From assembly GCA_036873135.1 (NCBI GenBank), contig JAPTYO010000018.1:3162001-3226000 (forward strand): 64,000 bases of DNA, given 5' to 3'. Source of the stretch: Clarkia xantiana subsp. parviflora (taxonomy: Eukaryota > Streptophyta > Magnoliopsida > Myrtales > Onagraceae). Below are positions 21,253 through 33,259 of the stretch, one piece after another. Under the pieces are notes generated by a model. The model did no database searches, was not told where the DNA came from, and saw only the letters and a program-made list of their open reading frames with translations. Both the position numbers and the translations under genes were made by a program. Positions within the stretch are counted from its first letter, which is position 1. Each line of letters starts with the position of its first letter.

Positions 21253-21670
21253 TGTTAAGTCGCCTTCGGTGGTGCAAGTTGTTTGTCAAGTCGCCTTCAG
21301 TGGTGCAAGTTGTTTATTAAGTCGCCTTCAGTGGTGCAAGTTGTTTATCGAAGTCGCCTTCAGTGGTGCAAGTTGTTTATCGTTTTAAGTCGATATAAAC
21401 AGGTTTTGAGCCATCAATGAATAAAGAGGTTACTCCCGACCAGATAGTGCTTAGACTTATCGTTCTATGTATGCTTAAATCGCCTTAAGTGGTGTAGCCA
21501 AATCGCCTTAAGTGGTGTGATTAAATCACCTTAAGTGGTGTGGATAAGTTGCCTTAAGGGGCACGATTAAATCGCCTTAAGTGGTGTAGTCAAATCGCCT
21601 TAAGTGGCGTGGTTTCGCCTTAAGTGGCATGATTTCGCCTTAAGTGGCATGGTTTCGCCTTAAGTGGCAG
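21253..21670 (+). repeat. GTCGCCTTAAGTGGTG tandem repeat in B
   Basis: About four units of a 31-base form (AAGTCGCCTTCAGTGGTGCA-like) are followed by about ten shorter units with core TCGCCTTAAGTGGTGT. It begins right after the integrase stop. The same core in the same sense forms the 1.85-kb array in C (43571-45425). Confidence 0.85.
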
Positions 21671-21872
21671 AAGGCTCCGTGATCGGAGGATCGAATCCAG
21701 GAAGATTGGCCGCAGGAGGATCGGACCCTTGGAGGTCAGCCGGTGAAGAGTCGATTATCGGGGGATCGGTTGTTGGGAGATCTGCACTTGGAGGCTCCAC
21801 CGCGCCTTCAGCACCCGCAGCCCCCTCGGGTGTGTTGGCCCCGTCGCTCTCCTCGGAAAGGTTGAAATACCT
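21671..21872 (+). other. Spacer between repeat and antisense gene, B
   Basis: GGATCGG/GGAGG-rich sequence shared with C (complement of 43430-43520). It lies between the tandem repeat and the antisense stop codon. No coding call is made. Confidence 0.5.
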
Positions 21873-24547
21873 CTACGCGAAGGGGGCGAGAGTCTGAGAC
21901 TTGGTGAAGTCGATGGCACCACCATACTCCAGATGGAGCTCTTCGACAGCATTAAGCAGGGTGGTCTCAACCTCCGCCGTACAGAACTTCACCGCATCCA
22001 CTTGGAAAGCTTCGGAGCCCGGATAATCTTCCCGTCCCTTGGCCTCAGCCTCGGCCAGCTTGGTGGGAAACTCAGCGAGTTCCCGCTCCATCTGTCGGGA
22101 CCGATTGGCGAGAAGGACTTTCTCAGCCTCCAGCCCCGCCTTGGCATCCTCCAGGGCCTTTTTCTCGAGGACAAGCCTGTCCCGATCCTCCGTGCCCCCC
22201 TGCTGCTCTTCCTGGAGTTTTTGACGCTCCTGCTTCAGCAACCTCTCAAAGTCGTGGACCTGCCTCAGGAGGTCCCGGGTCTTCTGGTTAAGGAGGGCCT
22301 GCTCCTTAACCAACTTCCCCTTTGACGACTCGGAGGCAGCCAGATCCTCCTTGAGCTTGGCCAAGACCTCGGGGGCCGCCTTGGCTCGCTCCTGCTCCAG
22401 GGCCTCCTCCAAGGCCAGGACATACCCGAAACAGCGGTGTTGGTCCTCTATTTCCTGTGAAGAAGAAAGGAAGAGGTCAGTACACGAGAATATTCTGCCT
22501 TATATGTACTAAGTGTAAAAACAGGAAACCTTACCTCCACACGGCGAACGGCCATGGCGCGAATGTCCGCGTGGATGTCCTCTCGGGCCAGGGAGAGCGG
22601 AAGCTTCATAGAGGGCGGAACTGAACCTGCCAGCAGGTGCAGACCCAGTTCCGAGGATACATCATCCCGACGCAGCGGGACCCCCCGCAACGACTCGATC
22701 GGAGTCCAGAGAGCCGCCGCCTGGTCGAGGGTGTAAACCCGGTATAAACTCCCGTCTAAGGGGAGGGGAGGAACGAAGGACTGAATGTCGGAGGTGCGCG
22801 CCTCCGAGCCGCCGTGAGAACCCGCCGGCCCCTCGGGAGTCAGGCTCATGACCGACGAGTGCTGTTGTGCCGTTGAAGATGGAGGAAGCCCTTCGGGTGT
22901 CGACTCCAAGGGGGCCTGCCCCACACCCCGACGATGAACCAGGGGCTGACCCTCGCTCGCCTCCTCAGAGGAGTGAGAAACAGCCAGGTCCACCACCCGA
23001 CGGAACTGACCGTCCGTCGGGGCGTCTTCAATCCCCGATCCTCCTGGGGCAGGAAGAGAAAGGAGGGGTTCTCCGACCCGGGCGTCGGAGGGTGGCACCT
23101 CCGCCGAAGCTCCAGCTCCCGATCGACTTGCAGCTGGAGGACGAGAAGCTTCAGAAAGAAAATCAGGAAGTGTATCAGGATCCTTACACTAGATGACGCG
23201 ACGGGAGAGATACATGTCCTTCCCGTAATAATTGTAGTAACCCGCTTTGAGAACGCGGGGAGTTTCCCCTTGCAGGATGCGTTTGATCCCTTCGATCTTG
23301 GCTCCCTTATCGGAGGGGATTAACTCCTCGGGAATACGCCTCCTGTACAATCGAATTGCTAAGCGAAGCTGTTTACCTTCCTCGGGAGTCTTGGTGTTGA
23401 AGATCTGCTCCATCTTCTCCACCCGGGCCCGCTTGATCTGCTCCGAAGTGGGAGGTGCCGATGAGGAGGCGGCCCTCTTTGAAGACTTCCTCTTCCTCGC
23501 GGGGCGTGGGACAACATCAGTCTCCGCCTGCTTAAGCACGAGATTGGTCAGCAATGATACCTTCTTAGCTGAAAGATGAAAACGAAAGTACAGTTAGAAT
23601 ATTACCCAAGGAACGAGGTTAGAAGGGCCGTCGAAGAGTTGACACCCGGAGACGACATCAAGGAGTCGGATCCCGATCAAAACCAGGTCCCGCTCCCCGA
23701 TGGAGTTGGCATCGAGGGGAGCGAAAGAGTCCCCCCAACGATAAAGCTGGATGCAGTGGAGAATCTGGAAATCCTCCTCGGAGTAAGTGTGAAAAGCGGG
23801 AGCAGGGTCCGCCTCAACCTCCCATCGGGGCCATGGGATGGAGTTGTTGCGGACGAAGAAATAATTCCTCTTCCAGCCACTGTTGTCGGGCCCCAAGTCA
23901 GTGATGAGCCCCCGACCCTTGGCGACCTTCCAGGTGTCACCATTCCAGCTGTACCGAGAGAGCTGCGCCTTGCTCCATTTAGGCATCCGCGGGTAGAAGG
24001 CGCAGACCCCGGCATCATTGCATTTCATCCCGTAGAAGGTCCAGAAGAGTCGGAGGCTGTAGGTCCACTGTTGGCGAAGGCAGAGAACAAGGAAGGCATT
24101 CCACACACGAATGGCATGGGGGGGGGGGAAAGTAGTCGGATGTGTTTTATAATATTCACACATCTCGACTAAATTCCCGCAGAAAGGGAATCGGATCCCT
24201 GCCGATATTTGCCCGGTGGAGACAAATACCTCCCCTTCCCGGGGACGAGTGACCACAGGGTCACCCGGGACGCGAGGCCAAGGAAAAGGGAACCGAGGCT
24301 CCCAGGTGGAAGTAATGCACCCCTCCCGGAGAGCTGCATCATAGGCAGTGTCTGAAATCTCATTACAAGCATAATCGAACTTGAAGGGCTTCCTCCCCCC
24401 GGAACTGGACTCACCGTCTGGAAAGTAATCACAGCAAGAAAAGGCACAGTTGATTTCCGCAAAAGTTTGGGTAAGTTGATTGAGATAAAAGGAAAAACTA
24501 TGCTAACAAGTTTTTTCGGAATCGAAGGAGAAAATCTTACCAGACAT
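21873..24547 (-). pseudogene. Spliced antisense gene of element B
   Basis: A gene of about 800 codons lies opposite to gag-pol. I read exon 1 as 24547-24541 (ATG TCT G), then GT-AG intron 24540-24418, exon 2 24417-23606, a short GT-AG segment starting 23605, exon 3 to 22535, GT-AG intron 22534-22455, and exon 4 22454 to the stop at 21873. Intron ends and phases agree at the first and last introns. Exon 2 has a W/Y-rich domain (FYPRMPKW, YFFV, ADPAP), like the family described as putative gypsy-type transposon protein. Exon 4 is a long E/K/L-rich coiled coil. One in-frame TAG (23191-23189) disables this copy. H carries a homologue. Function unknown. Confidence 0.8.
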
Positions 24548-24693
24548 GTTGAATCGGAGAAGAAAGGATGATCTTGATGGTCGTAGATCCTGGTCGCCGG
24601 AGTGTTGATCAGAAATAGAAAGGAGAGCTTGAGCTTTTGAAAACACAGAGAATGAAACGGTAAAGGAGAACTGAATAGTGCCAAGATTTGGGG

Positions 24694-24700
24694 TTTTATA
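24694..24700 (-). promoter_or_regulatory. TATA box of the B antisense gene
   Basis: Minus-strand TATAAAA in a CTCTCCTATAAAACCCC context. A start about 30 bases downstream (near 24670) would give a leader of about 120 bases to the ATG at 24547. The placement is what a plant Pol II core promoter would show. It lies in the internal region of the element, so it is separate from the LTR promoter. Confidence 0.6.
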
Positions 24701-25057
24701 GGAGAGAGGACAGCCAAGGAGACATTGCAATCCGGACCGTTGAAGATAAAACGCTTCAATCTGAATCGTCGAAACACTAGAAACAAAACGGCTATAAAGT
24801 GCTTTTTCAGAAAAAAAAAAAAAAAAAACAGGCACGGGTACCCAAGCCGTCGCTTCGTCACCTGCTGCATTTAATAGTTGAGTGACCGAGAAATCTTTTC
24901 GGATTCGGTGGTTATCCTCGGAATATCGGGGAATCTTGGAGGAGGAGATCTGCTTCAGATGATTTTTCGTAAAGTCAAATCCCTCCGATACCGATATCGG
25001 GAGGACCGGAACTGGAAGACACGACGAACTGTAAGTCCCTCATGTCTTGGGGGAAAA
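24701..25057 (+). other. Antisense upstream region and polypurine tract of B
   Basis: Non-coding. It includes an 18-base or longer A-run (24811-24829), which is a T-run on the antisense promoter side. It ends in the purine tract TTGGGGGAAAA (25047-25057) that primes plus-strand synthesis directly before the 3' LTR. Confidence 0.7.
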
Positions 25058-25722
25058 TGATGGGTTTTGATATAGCCGTTAGGCCCATTAACGACGACTA
25101 AACGACGAAGTAGGCCCACTAGGCCCCAAACGAGGCTTAGAAGACCAATACGAGGGGTCCCGACAAGGTCGGTCCCGATATATGAGCTGAACGCTCCCGA
25201 TGTTATGCCTTTAAGTAGGCCCCGATGATATGCCTTTGAGTAGGCCCCGATGATATGCCTTTGAGTAGGCCCCGATGTTGAATCCCTGAGAAGAGTGGCC
25301 CTGTCCCGATGACGAGGGGCCCCGAGCGGTGACCAAAGGAGATAACTTTGGAGTCCCCGAATTCCGTCGGGACTTGCCACCAGAGCACGAGGCCGAGAAA
25401 CACGCCCACTATCAACATAGTGGGGAAGTGGCCGGAAAAGACGGAACGTGGGCTACTGGCCGAGATAAACGGAACGTGGCAGTTATCCCAACAGGTAACT
25501 GAGGTAACCCCTCCCCTATATAAAGGAAGGAGTTACCTCAGGATTGATACGTTCTTATACTTACATACTGATACTTGCTTGCCTGCATCGAGATACTCAT
25601 TTAAGCATCGAAGAGGGATTCTGGGTCACCGCCCGCTCTATCCCCTTCTTGCAGGATTACTTGGAGCAAAGGAGTTCGGACTTTCGTCAAGAACGTACCG
25701 GAGTTCCAACCGTGATCCAACA
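25058..25722 (+). repeat. 3' LTR of element B
   Basis: 665 bp, TGATGGG...CCAACA, the same length as the 5' LTR, followed by target copy GTGGC (25723-25727). TATA at 25517-25524. Confidence 0.92.
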
Positions 25723-26069
25723 GTGGCCGCCATCCAGATATTAGTTGAAGGTTTTGAACACTTGTACGGATGCCCTGGAGAAGTATTCCTTTGTGGAAAA
25801 CTGGGCAATTTCAGAATTAACAGTTGACCGAGGATACAGTGCGGTACATAATTTTATTTCAAACAGGTTTGGTTCATGAAAGGGAATCAACGTTCTGCGG
25901 GCGCTACAATACTCCTAACAGATGAGTAGCACGATGCCCGTCGTATCCGCCGGTCGCACGGAAAGCCTCGTATGAACTATTCAGAGACGAAGACTGAAGA
26001 CTGAGATGTTGATACTATTGTGTAACCGTATAGATTAACGAGCACCCTCCCATTCCGGCGAGTGGGAGC
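25723..26069 (+). other. E2 3' non-coding region, right half, with polypurine tract
   Basis: It resumes E2 after element B and matches E1 at 11812-12147. It ends with the hairpin TCCCATT (26048-26054)/AGTGGGA (26061-26067), whose right arm is the polypurine tract. Confidence 0.75.
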
Positions 26070-26628
26070 TGTTAGCATATGGTGACGTGGCGCCGTAATA
26101 GGAGCCCGTTAATTAAGGTAATTACCTAAGTTAATTAGGTAATTGTCAATCTGGGCTAATTGGGCCAAATCCAATTAGTAATTGACAAGGGAGGCCCAAA
26201 ATTGGGCCTCCCCCTTATACATGCAATTCGGCCGACCATCCTATACCACATTGGTTGGAGTTGCCTTTTGGCAACTCCACCAATACTATATATAGGGGTG
26301 TCTGCTAAGGGTTTATTCACTCATTCATAATAACAAAGATCTCCATTGAGAACACTTTTTTCCCTTAGTTAAATTTCGGCACCATCACATCTGGTCTGAG
26401 GTTCCATATCCGTTGAAGAATCGATCAGAGGTCTTGTTGTGGAGCTACATCGCGTGAGACTTCTTCTAACGAAGAACATGCACGTGGTTCCGACCGGAGG
26501 ATCAGAACTCCCTCCACATCGTTCTTGGGCAGGAAAGCTAAAATGTATGTGTACTAATTCCGCTGCGTAGATTAGATTTCTTGCTAGTACACGTTTAGAA
26601 TTCCGTAGTATTACGTCCCCGTAACCCA
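26070..26628 (+). repeat. LTR shared by E2 (3') and E3 (5')
   Basis: It starts TGTTAGCATATGG and ends near CCCCGTAACCCA. This is a divergent copy of the E LTR. Its U3 hairpin (26251-26283) has arms quite unlike the GTAAAGTGGAC arms of the other copies yet keeps a TTTT loop and the same place before the TATA box (26287-26294). Confidence 0.78.
26251..26294 (+). promoter_or_regulatory. U3 hairpin (variant arms) and TATA box
   Basis: Arms 26251-26265 (TTGGTTGGAGTTGCC) and 26270-26283 (GGCAACTCCACCAA) pair with a single bulged T. The loop is TTTT. TATATATA is at 26287-26294. Confidence 0.7.
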
Positions 26629-28003
26629 AAAGATCTAGAAAATTTTTCCATCGTGATTATTTTTCTTGCTAATTAGGAATTTTTGTTTGAATTTTGGTGA
26701 ATATTATTGGTTCTGAATTTTTGAATAAAGTAGCTACCATTCAATTCTGAATGTGTTCTGCTCATCAAGATTAATCGACTCGGCTAGAAACGAGATCGTT
26801 CCGAAAAGGTGATAGTACCGAAACAATATAGCTATTGCAAATAGCCGAATCAAACAACTCCATACATCTATTTGAGTTAAATCAAAGCGCCTTTCCAATA
26901 CAATGATTGCGTAGTTCCAAGAACGAATCGGGTATAAATCTTATTTTATTATTATCACTCTATTCAATGAAATAAACTGTAATGATAATCATGTTTGAAA
27001 CAGTTAAAACCGATTAAATTAAATTAAACTCAGAAATGAAACGATTTAACCAAGGGTTTAACCCTAGAGTAGATTGCGCAACGCGCAAGTGGACCTCGAT
27101 AGACGGAACACATCGTTTCATTACATGAGTTTAATATTGAAGTGTTTATATGATGACGAATTTTCATTTGCACTCCTTCGGAAATATGACTTATTGATAA
27201 CATTTACATCGGTATGAAGTAAGCTACGTGAGCTACAACGACCTTGTAAAAGTATTAACTGACACATGAGGTGAATATCTAAGATGCTCAGTTCAGAAAT
27301 GGGATAAAATCTCTGAGATAAGTCAGCAAACGAAGAAGGATAAAGTCAGTTAAACGATTTTCCTTCCAAACGCCTTGAACGACAAATCAGGCTAGGCATT
27401 CAAGTTAAATAACACACTTCAAGAAGCATAGTTTATATATATACATAATGTTGGAGTCGTTCTATAAGACATTCCATATGGAATTATCACAGATGATTCA
27501 CATAAATGTAAAACTGTGTTCCATTAAGATCGGTAAGGTAGGTAACCATCATAGCTGAAAGGTGACAATGAGTTAAATCATATCACCATGCGACATTAAT
27601 TTGCGCAATAAACACGTATTTAGGACAAGGGTACGCCAGTTACTCCTAGAAAATACCTGTTTCCATCTTGGATTAAATGGTACCGTGGTCGCACATGAGA
27701 CATTACATCACTAAGAGGGCGAATTTTCCAAATGCATTAACAGTTTCAATCAACATAGTCATGATAAAAAAACATAGCAGAATAAGGATGACAATCAGGT
27801 CCTACTTAATTCAAGTGGGAGATATTTGAACCAGTAACTCAAGTGAATGACATGGTAAATGAGAATGAGGACATTTTCATAGTAAATCCAGTGGGAGGAA
27901 TAAACCCTACCACAAGTAATCACTGTTGCTGTTGGGACAAATCAAGTCGAACATGATGGTCAAATTGCTGAACCAGGAATGACACAACTACCTATATTAC
28001 CCA
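26629..28003 (+). other. E3 non-coding block
   Basis: Homologous to E1 8000-9040 and F 35720-37020. No protease or integrase motifs. An internal hairpin TCCTACTT (27800-27807)/AAGTGGGA (27813-27820) lies just before the RT linker. Confidence 0.65.
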
Positions 28004-29886
28004 TTGTTCCCAGTGGGAGTGATTCAACCACACTTGGTTCCAGATCCTAGCGATCAAGGAATGCATCTCGGAGGTAAAACCCCGAGACCAAGAGGTTGTA
28101 ATAGGAAAGTTATTGGTCAAGGTTCTAGCACTGCTATTGTTCCCAACATAGACGATGCTCCGATAAGAAGCATTGTTCCGAGTGGGAGGATACTTTCCAA
28201 TAGAAATGATGCTACGATAAGAAGCGTTATTCTGAGTGGGAGAAAAGATCAGACTAATAAATGGGACTCATAATGCCTAAACGAGAGTCAAAGGCAAGTA
28301 TCTCATTGAGCAAGGTGAAAACCCCGCTCAATCTGTTGGCACCCACTAGAAAGACCTCAAGTGGAGAAATGAAAAGAAATAAAAAATGAGAGAGATCGCC
28401 TAAATGAAAGCCATTATAGTCTATAGTTGTTTTACCTGTTAACCATAGGGGAATAAGGATAAGGTGAGCCCTGAAAGAAGGCTCACCACTGATGGAACAA
28501 GTCGGAGAACCTGACTCATTGCGAAAGGTCTTACCCTATGCTTCACAGAGAGGACTTTGATAAGAGAAATTCAATGACTGTGCGTAAAACCACGGTTAGG
28601 GCCATTCATGGTCCTGGTCGCAAGTATCAATCACGAGCTGCACCGAAGGAATGTTAATACCGCATTCATCCACGGAAACCTGGAGGAAGAGATCTACATG
28701 AAACAACCGGAGGGTTTAATTACTCCTGGTAACGAACGTAAAGTTTGTAAACACCAAAGGTCCATATACGGTCTTAAACAGTCGACTCGGCAATGGTACC
28801 GCAGATTCCACGAGGTAATCGTAGGAAACGGATTCGTGAATCTTCACGAGGATCCGTGCGTGTATTATAAGACCTCCGTGTCTAAGTATGTCATATTAAC
28901 CTAGTACATGGACGACATACTCATTGCCACAAACGACATGAGTTTTATGAATAAGTCAAAGTCCTGGTTGGCATCTGTATTTGAGGCGAAATACATGGGA
29001 GATGCCACGTACGTCTTAGGCATTAAAATTGCCAGAGATCGGGTTACCATGGATTTATGTCTATCTCAAGAAACTATATCAACGAGTTGTTGAAAGTTGG
29101 TTCAGATTACAGGAAGCCAATACCGTGGATGCGCCGGTGGTATTTGGGTGCGCACTGTTGAATCGTGACAGCCCCAAGAACCCGGTAGGGCTTGAATAGA
29201 TGAAGGATGCATATATTTTAAGCATGGTTGGTATTTCTATATACACCGTGCAACACACCCATCTGAATATCTGTCACGCCGTGGGCCTAGTAGCACGTTT
29301 CCAATCATATCTTAGCTATCAACATTTAAAAGACTGTAAAACGAATTATTAGTTATACCTAATTCGTTATTCGGAAGGTACTACCGACTATACTCTGTGC
29401 TATGAGGGCGGGAAATTAGAATTGACCAGTTACAATGACGCCGACCATGGTGGCGATCCGGATGATCGTAAGTCCACCACATGAGGAGTATTTCTCCTTG
29501 CTAATACCGCCATTTCGTGGACGAGCAAAAAGAAAACCTGTGTCGCGCTGTTAACAATGGAATCGGAATTCGTTGCTCTCTCTAAGAATGCAGTCTGGCT
29601 GAAAAGGCTTCTTACTGCGTTGCTTGGTGGTGACGTCGGAAGTAAACCTGTAAAGGTGTTCTCCGACAGTCAGGCAGCTATTGCGGCAGTTAAGAATTCG
29701 AAGTACCATAGTAGGACCAAACACATTGATGTGAAATATTTCTATGCTAAATCGATGGTAGAAGACAATAGAATTACTATGGAATACTTGTCCACTGAAT
29801 ATATGATTGCGGACCCATTAACTAAGCCACTACCCAGGGAGATATTCGAAAAGCATGTAAAACTGCTTGGATTGCGTAGGGTTTAG
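28004..29886 (+). pseudogene. E3 reverse transcriptase-RNase H
   Basis: The linker repeats PSGR/LSGR phrases (28140-28260). RT runs 28560-29093: NTAFIHGNLEEEIYM, IYGLKQS.RQWYRRFHE, a TAG at about 28903, then the active site as YMDD instead of the usual YVDD. The next part (29094-29556) is frameshifted several times. RNase H end 29557-29886 (MESEFVALS, SDSQAAI, ADPLTKPL) is intact and ends with a stop. Confidence 0.87.
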
Positions 29887-30917
29887 AAATGGCATGTATC
29901 TATGATAAAATTTTGATATTAGAAAGTTACATTTTGTAAGAGAAAGAATTGCAACTGAGTTTCTGATCAATCGACGTCATAATGTTTTGATTACATCAAA
30001 TTTACGGTCTATAAAAAAAGTCGTAGGAGGACGCAATCCTCTGCCAAAACTATGTCGCATGTGGACCTTACCTAGTCACGCAGGTACGGTCGTCTTGCGG
30101 TGGATGGAGGCATCTACTATGCAAGGCTGGTTAAGAATAAGGGGGATAAACCTGATTACGCAGAACGATTATCTATTGTCGAAGTAACTCGACATGATCT
30201 TCGTCCCACAGATCGCCGTGATGAACTCCGTTCGTCATAAATCCACTACGCGTGCCATGTACGACCACGAGGTCACATGTCGGTTGTGCTAGGAAAAGAA
30301 TCCTCGTGATTCTGGCGGGCGCAAACTTCTTCACCTCGAGCGTGTGATTGATCCCGGGAGCCTCATGAAGAGGCACCCAAAGTATCCTCATGGACTCAGA
30401 ACTCATACCTAAGGCCAGGCTCAATGCTCGCTTCCCGGCGTATGAGCATAGTGCTGAACAAGAAGGCCCAGTGACCACGTCTTTGGAAACCGTTGGGTTT
30501 GACTAAGGGTATGAGCGATGGGGATGGTCAAGTTCACCTGTAATTCACCAATTCTTGTATTCACTAGGTGGCCACAGCCGGATATTAGTTGAAGGTTGTG
30601 AATACTTGTACGGATGCCTTGGAGAAGTGTTCCTATGTGGAAACTAGGTAAACGGAGAATTATCAGTTGACCTAGGATACAGCGCGGTACAATATGTATA
30701 AATGTTGTTTATAACAGGTTGATTGGAGAAAAGGGAATCAACGTTCCGCGGGCGCTACAACACTCCTAACAGATGAGTAGCACGATACCCATCGTATCCG
30801 CCGGTCGCACGGCAAACCTCGTATGAACTATTCGGAAGCACGAAACATGTCAAAGGGGAGAAATGTTGATGCGGATTTGGACAACAATACATTAACAGGC
30901 ACCCTATGAGTGGGATC
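29887..30917 (+). other. E3 3' non-coding region
   Basis: Homologous to E1 11058-12147. Polypurine tract GAGTGGGATC precedes the LTR, but the left arm of the hairpin seen in E1 and E2 is lost here. Confidence 0.72.
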
Positions 30918-31519
30918 TATAAGCATATGGTGATGGGCGCCGTAATTGGTAGCCCATAATATGTATAGTTTACCTAATGAACTTGGGTAAATGTCACATT
31001 AGGGTAATTGGGCTAGACCCAAATCCCAATTGACATGGGAGGCCCAAAATTGGGCCTCCCCAATACATAGGCCGGCTGAAATAATTAGGTGGGGTAAAGA
31101 GGACTTTTATCCACTCTACTCCTCCTATAAATAAAAGGTGTTAGGGAATATTTAGGGTTAATCATAATTCCCTCACAAGAGTGTTTTAGAGAGAAAACCC
31201 TCCTCCCACACTTGCAAGTTTCGGTCGAACCATACCAACACCAAGGGTGTGCCAAATTTCTTTCGAGCAACTCTCCGAAGATCTGTCCCCGTGTCAAGAA
31301 TTGATCTAAGGCTTTGCTGTGGAGCTAACACCACGTTGGGATTCTTTCACAAGGACCTCTATGGGTTCCATCCGGTGGATCGAGAACTCCCTTCGTGTAA
31401 AGGATCTAGGACTACGGTAAACTGTTGAGGTATGTGTAACTCTTCCGCTGCATAATTTCGATTGCATGCACATACCATGTTTTAGTGTTTCCGTAGTGAT
31501 TACTCCCCGTAATCTATCA
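30918..31519 (+). repeat. 3' LTR of E3
   Basis: 602 bp, nearly the same length as the complete solo LTR. Both ends carry mutations: TATAAGC for TGTAAGC at the start and ATCTATCA for ATCTAACA at the end. U3 hairpin 31094-31119 is partly decayed. TATAAATA at 31126-31133. Confidence 0.8.
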
Positions 31520-32536
31520 AAGGGCTCTGCCCCCAAGCATGAAATATCCAGCTAGCTTGACATAGTCAATACTCAATTCTAACATGCATTTATATCAATA
31601 TATAACAATCACAATTCAATCCTTTAAATGATTCAGTCCCATAATCATGCAATTTCTGAGATCTATCCCCATAACTGAAACTAGTCATCAGGTTTGATTA
31701 AAACATATATATCAAACCAATTCGCACAGTGTAGGTAATTTTAAATTTAAAAAATATTTGGATTTTAAATTCGATCCGTCCTAAATTCAGTCCACCCGGC
31801 TCGACAGGTTAGATCTGGTCCAGTCCAATCCGGTTTCGCTCGGTTTGGTTTTACTCGAACCGGGTCGAGTTTGACCCGACCCATTAGCCCACCTGGTCCG
31901 ACCCGTTTGGACCGGTTGAAAATTCTGGGTTAGTTTGGCCCGACCCGTTTTACCTGGGAGGACCCGACCCGAACCAGTTCAGATCCCACTTTAGTTATCT
32001 AGGTCGGTCGACCCAACCCGGTTGCGCATTTGTGTTCTGGCCCAAACCGACCCGGTCTGGAACCCTAATTACTTGATGGTTAAGTAGGGTTTTATATCCG
32101 CCAAAAACTTAACTTAACGGTCAAGTAATATTAATTATAATAATTATTACCCAATAGATAATTAATGCGCAGTATATATATAACTGATTTGATTATCCAT
32201 TAAAGGTAAAGTCTATCAGTAAATCTATATTCTCAATATTTTAAGGTAAATAATTATCTCAAAATATTATAATATCCCTAAAAATATGCACAAAATATAT
32301 CTGTAATAAATGTCGCGGTTTTACTTCGCGACGGCCAACCATGGCCGCCCCTTACATGCCACAGCCGCCGTTAGTGGCTTGGCCGTGGCTCCCATGGTTT
32401 TGTCTAGGCTAGCCGTGGCTATGCCACGACCCTTTAGAGTTTTCTGGGAAATTTTTAAGATCAAATTTTACCTCAATCAAAAATCCTAAGTTCAATTTTG
32501 ATAAAAATCACGTTTTTATTAAAACAATGACCACCA
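31520..32536 (-). other. Inverted copia leader fragment
   Basis: The minus strand matches the E1 leader (about 5930-6490), including the CCGAACC/GGGTCGG low-complexity block (31760-32060). It is joined directly to the E3 LTR end. Bases 32310-32440 contain a GC-rich GGCCGTGGC-type stretch. No coding signal. Confidence 0.65.
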
Positions 32537-32658
32537 TGTTGGCAATTGGTGAACGGGCCGCCATAATGGGAGCCTTTTAATATAAGCCCAACACCTAAGT
32601 AATTGGGTAATGTCACATTAGGGATTTTGGGTTAGGCCTAAAATCCCAATGAACATGA

Positions 32659-33259
32659 TGTAAGCATATGGTGTTGGTCGCCGTAAATGGAAGCCCATTA
32701 TATTTATATGTTACCTAAGTTAATTGGGTACATATCACTTTAGGACATTGGGCCAGACCCAAATCCCAAATGACACGAGAGGCCCAAAATTGGGCCTCCC
32801 TATACAAGCATGGCCGACCGAAACTTAGGTGGGGGTAAAGTGGACAAAAGTCCACTTTACTCCTCATATATATATGGGGAGTTAGGGGTTTTATTAGGGT
32901 TAATCGCAATTCCCTTTAAGTGGTGATTTGATTGAAAACGCTTCTCCCAAATACACCATACTTCGGCCGAACCTAGCAATCACCAAGGGTGTGCCAATTT
33001 GCTTTTGAGCTAACACTCCAGAGATCTGTCCCTTGCCAAGAATCGATAAGAGGCTTTGCTGTGAAGAATATACCACGTAGGGAATCCTTCACAAGAACCC
33101 CTACGGGTGCCGACCGTAGGATTGTGAACTCCCTCCTGCAGAGATCATGGGACTACGGATAACTGTAGAGGTATGTGTGAATCTTCCGCTGCGTAATTTC
33201 GATTACTAGCATGTACGATGGTTTTAGTTTCCGTTTTGATTACTCCCCGTAATCTAACA
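32659..33259 (+). repeat. Solo LTR of the E family
   Basis: A complete 601-bp LTR (TGTAAGC...ATCTAACA) with perfect five-base duplication CATGA (32654-32658 and 33260-33264). It interrupts the F LTR within the sequence that reads GAACATGA/GAGAGGCCC. This is the best reference copy for the family ends. Confidence 0.9.
32835..32875 (+). promoter_or_regulatory. U3 hairpin and TATA region, solo LTR
   Basis: Perfect 11-base arms GTAAAGTGGAC (32835-32845) and GTCCACTTTAC (32850-32860) with loop AAAA, followed by an ATATATATA TATA region. Confidence 0.7.

Larger units (their letters stand above)
14992..25722 (+). mobile_element. Element B: full-length Tat-like gypsy retrotransposon with antisense gene
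   Basis: A 10.7-kb element with two 665-bp LTRs, a TGGCGCCGT primer site, gag-PR-RT-RH-IN in the sense direction, a tandem repeat, then a spliced gene on the opposite strand, a polypurine tract and the 3' LTR. A perfect target duplication GTGGC (14987-14991 and 25723-25727) sits inside the E2 3' region. I count about 17 differences between the LTRs (2.6%). Several stops and frameshifts make it non-functional in cis. The Tat-like assignment is from knowledge of element structure, not from a tree. Confidence 0.92.
26070..31519 (+). mobile_element. Element E3: copia-type element without integrase
   Basis: It shares its 5' LTR (26070-26628) with the 3' end of E2 and ends with its own LTR (30918-31519). 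Leader, primer site and gag are deleted: sequence after the 5' LTR matches E1 only from about 8000 and F from about 35720. Contents are the conserved non-coding block, broken RT-RNase H and the 3' region. Confidence 0.78.
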
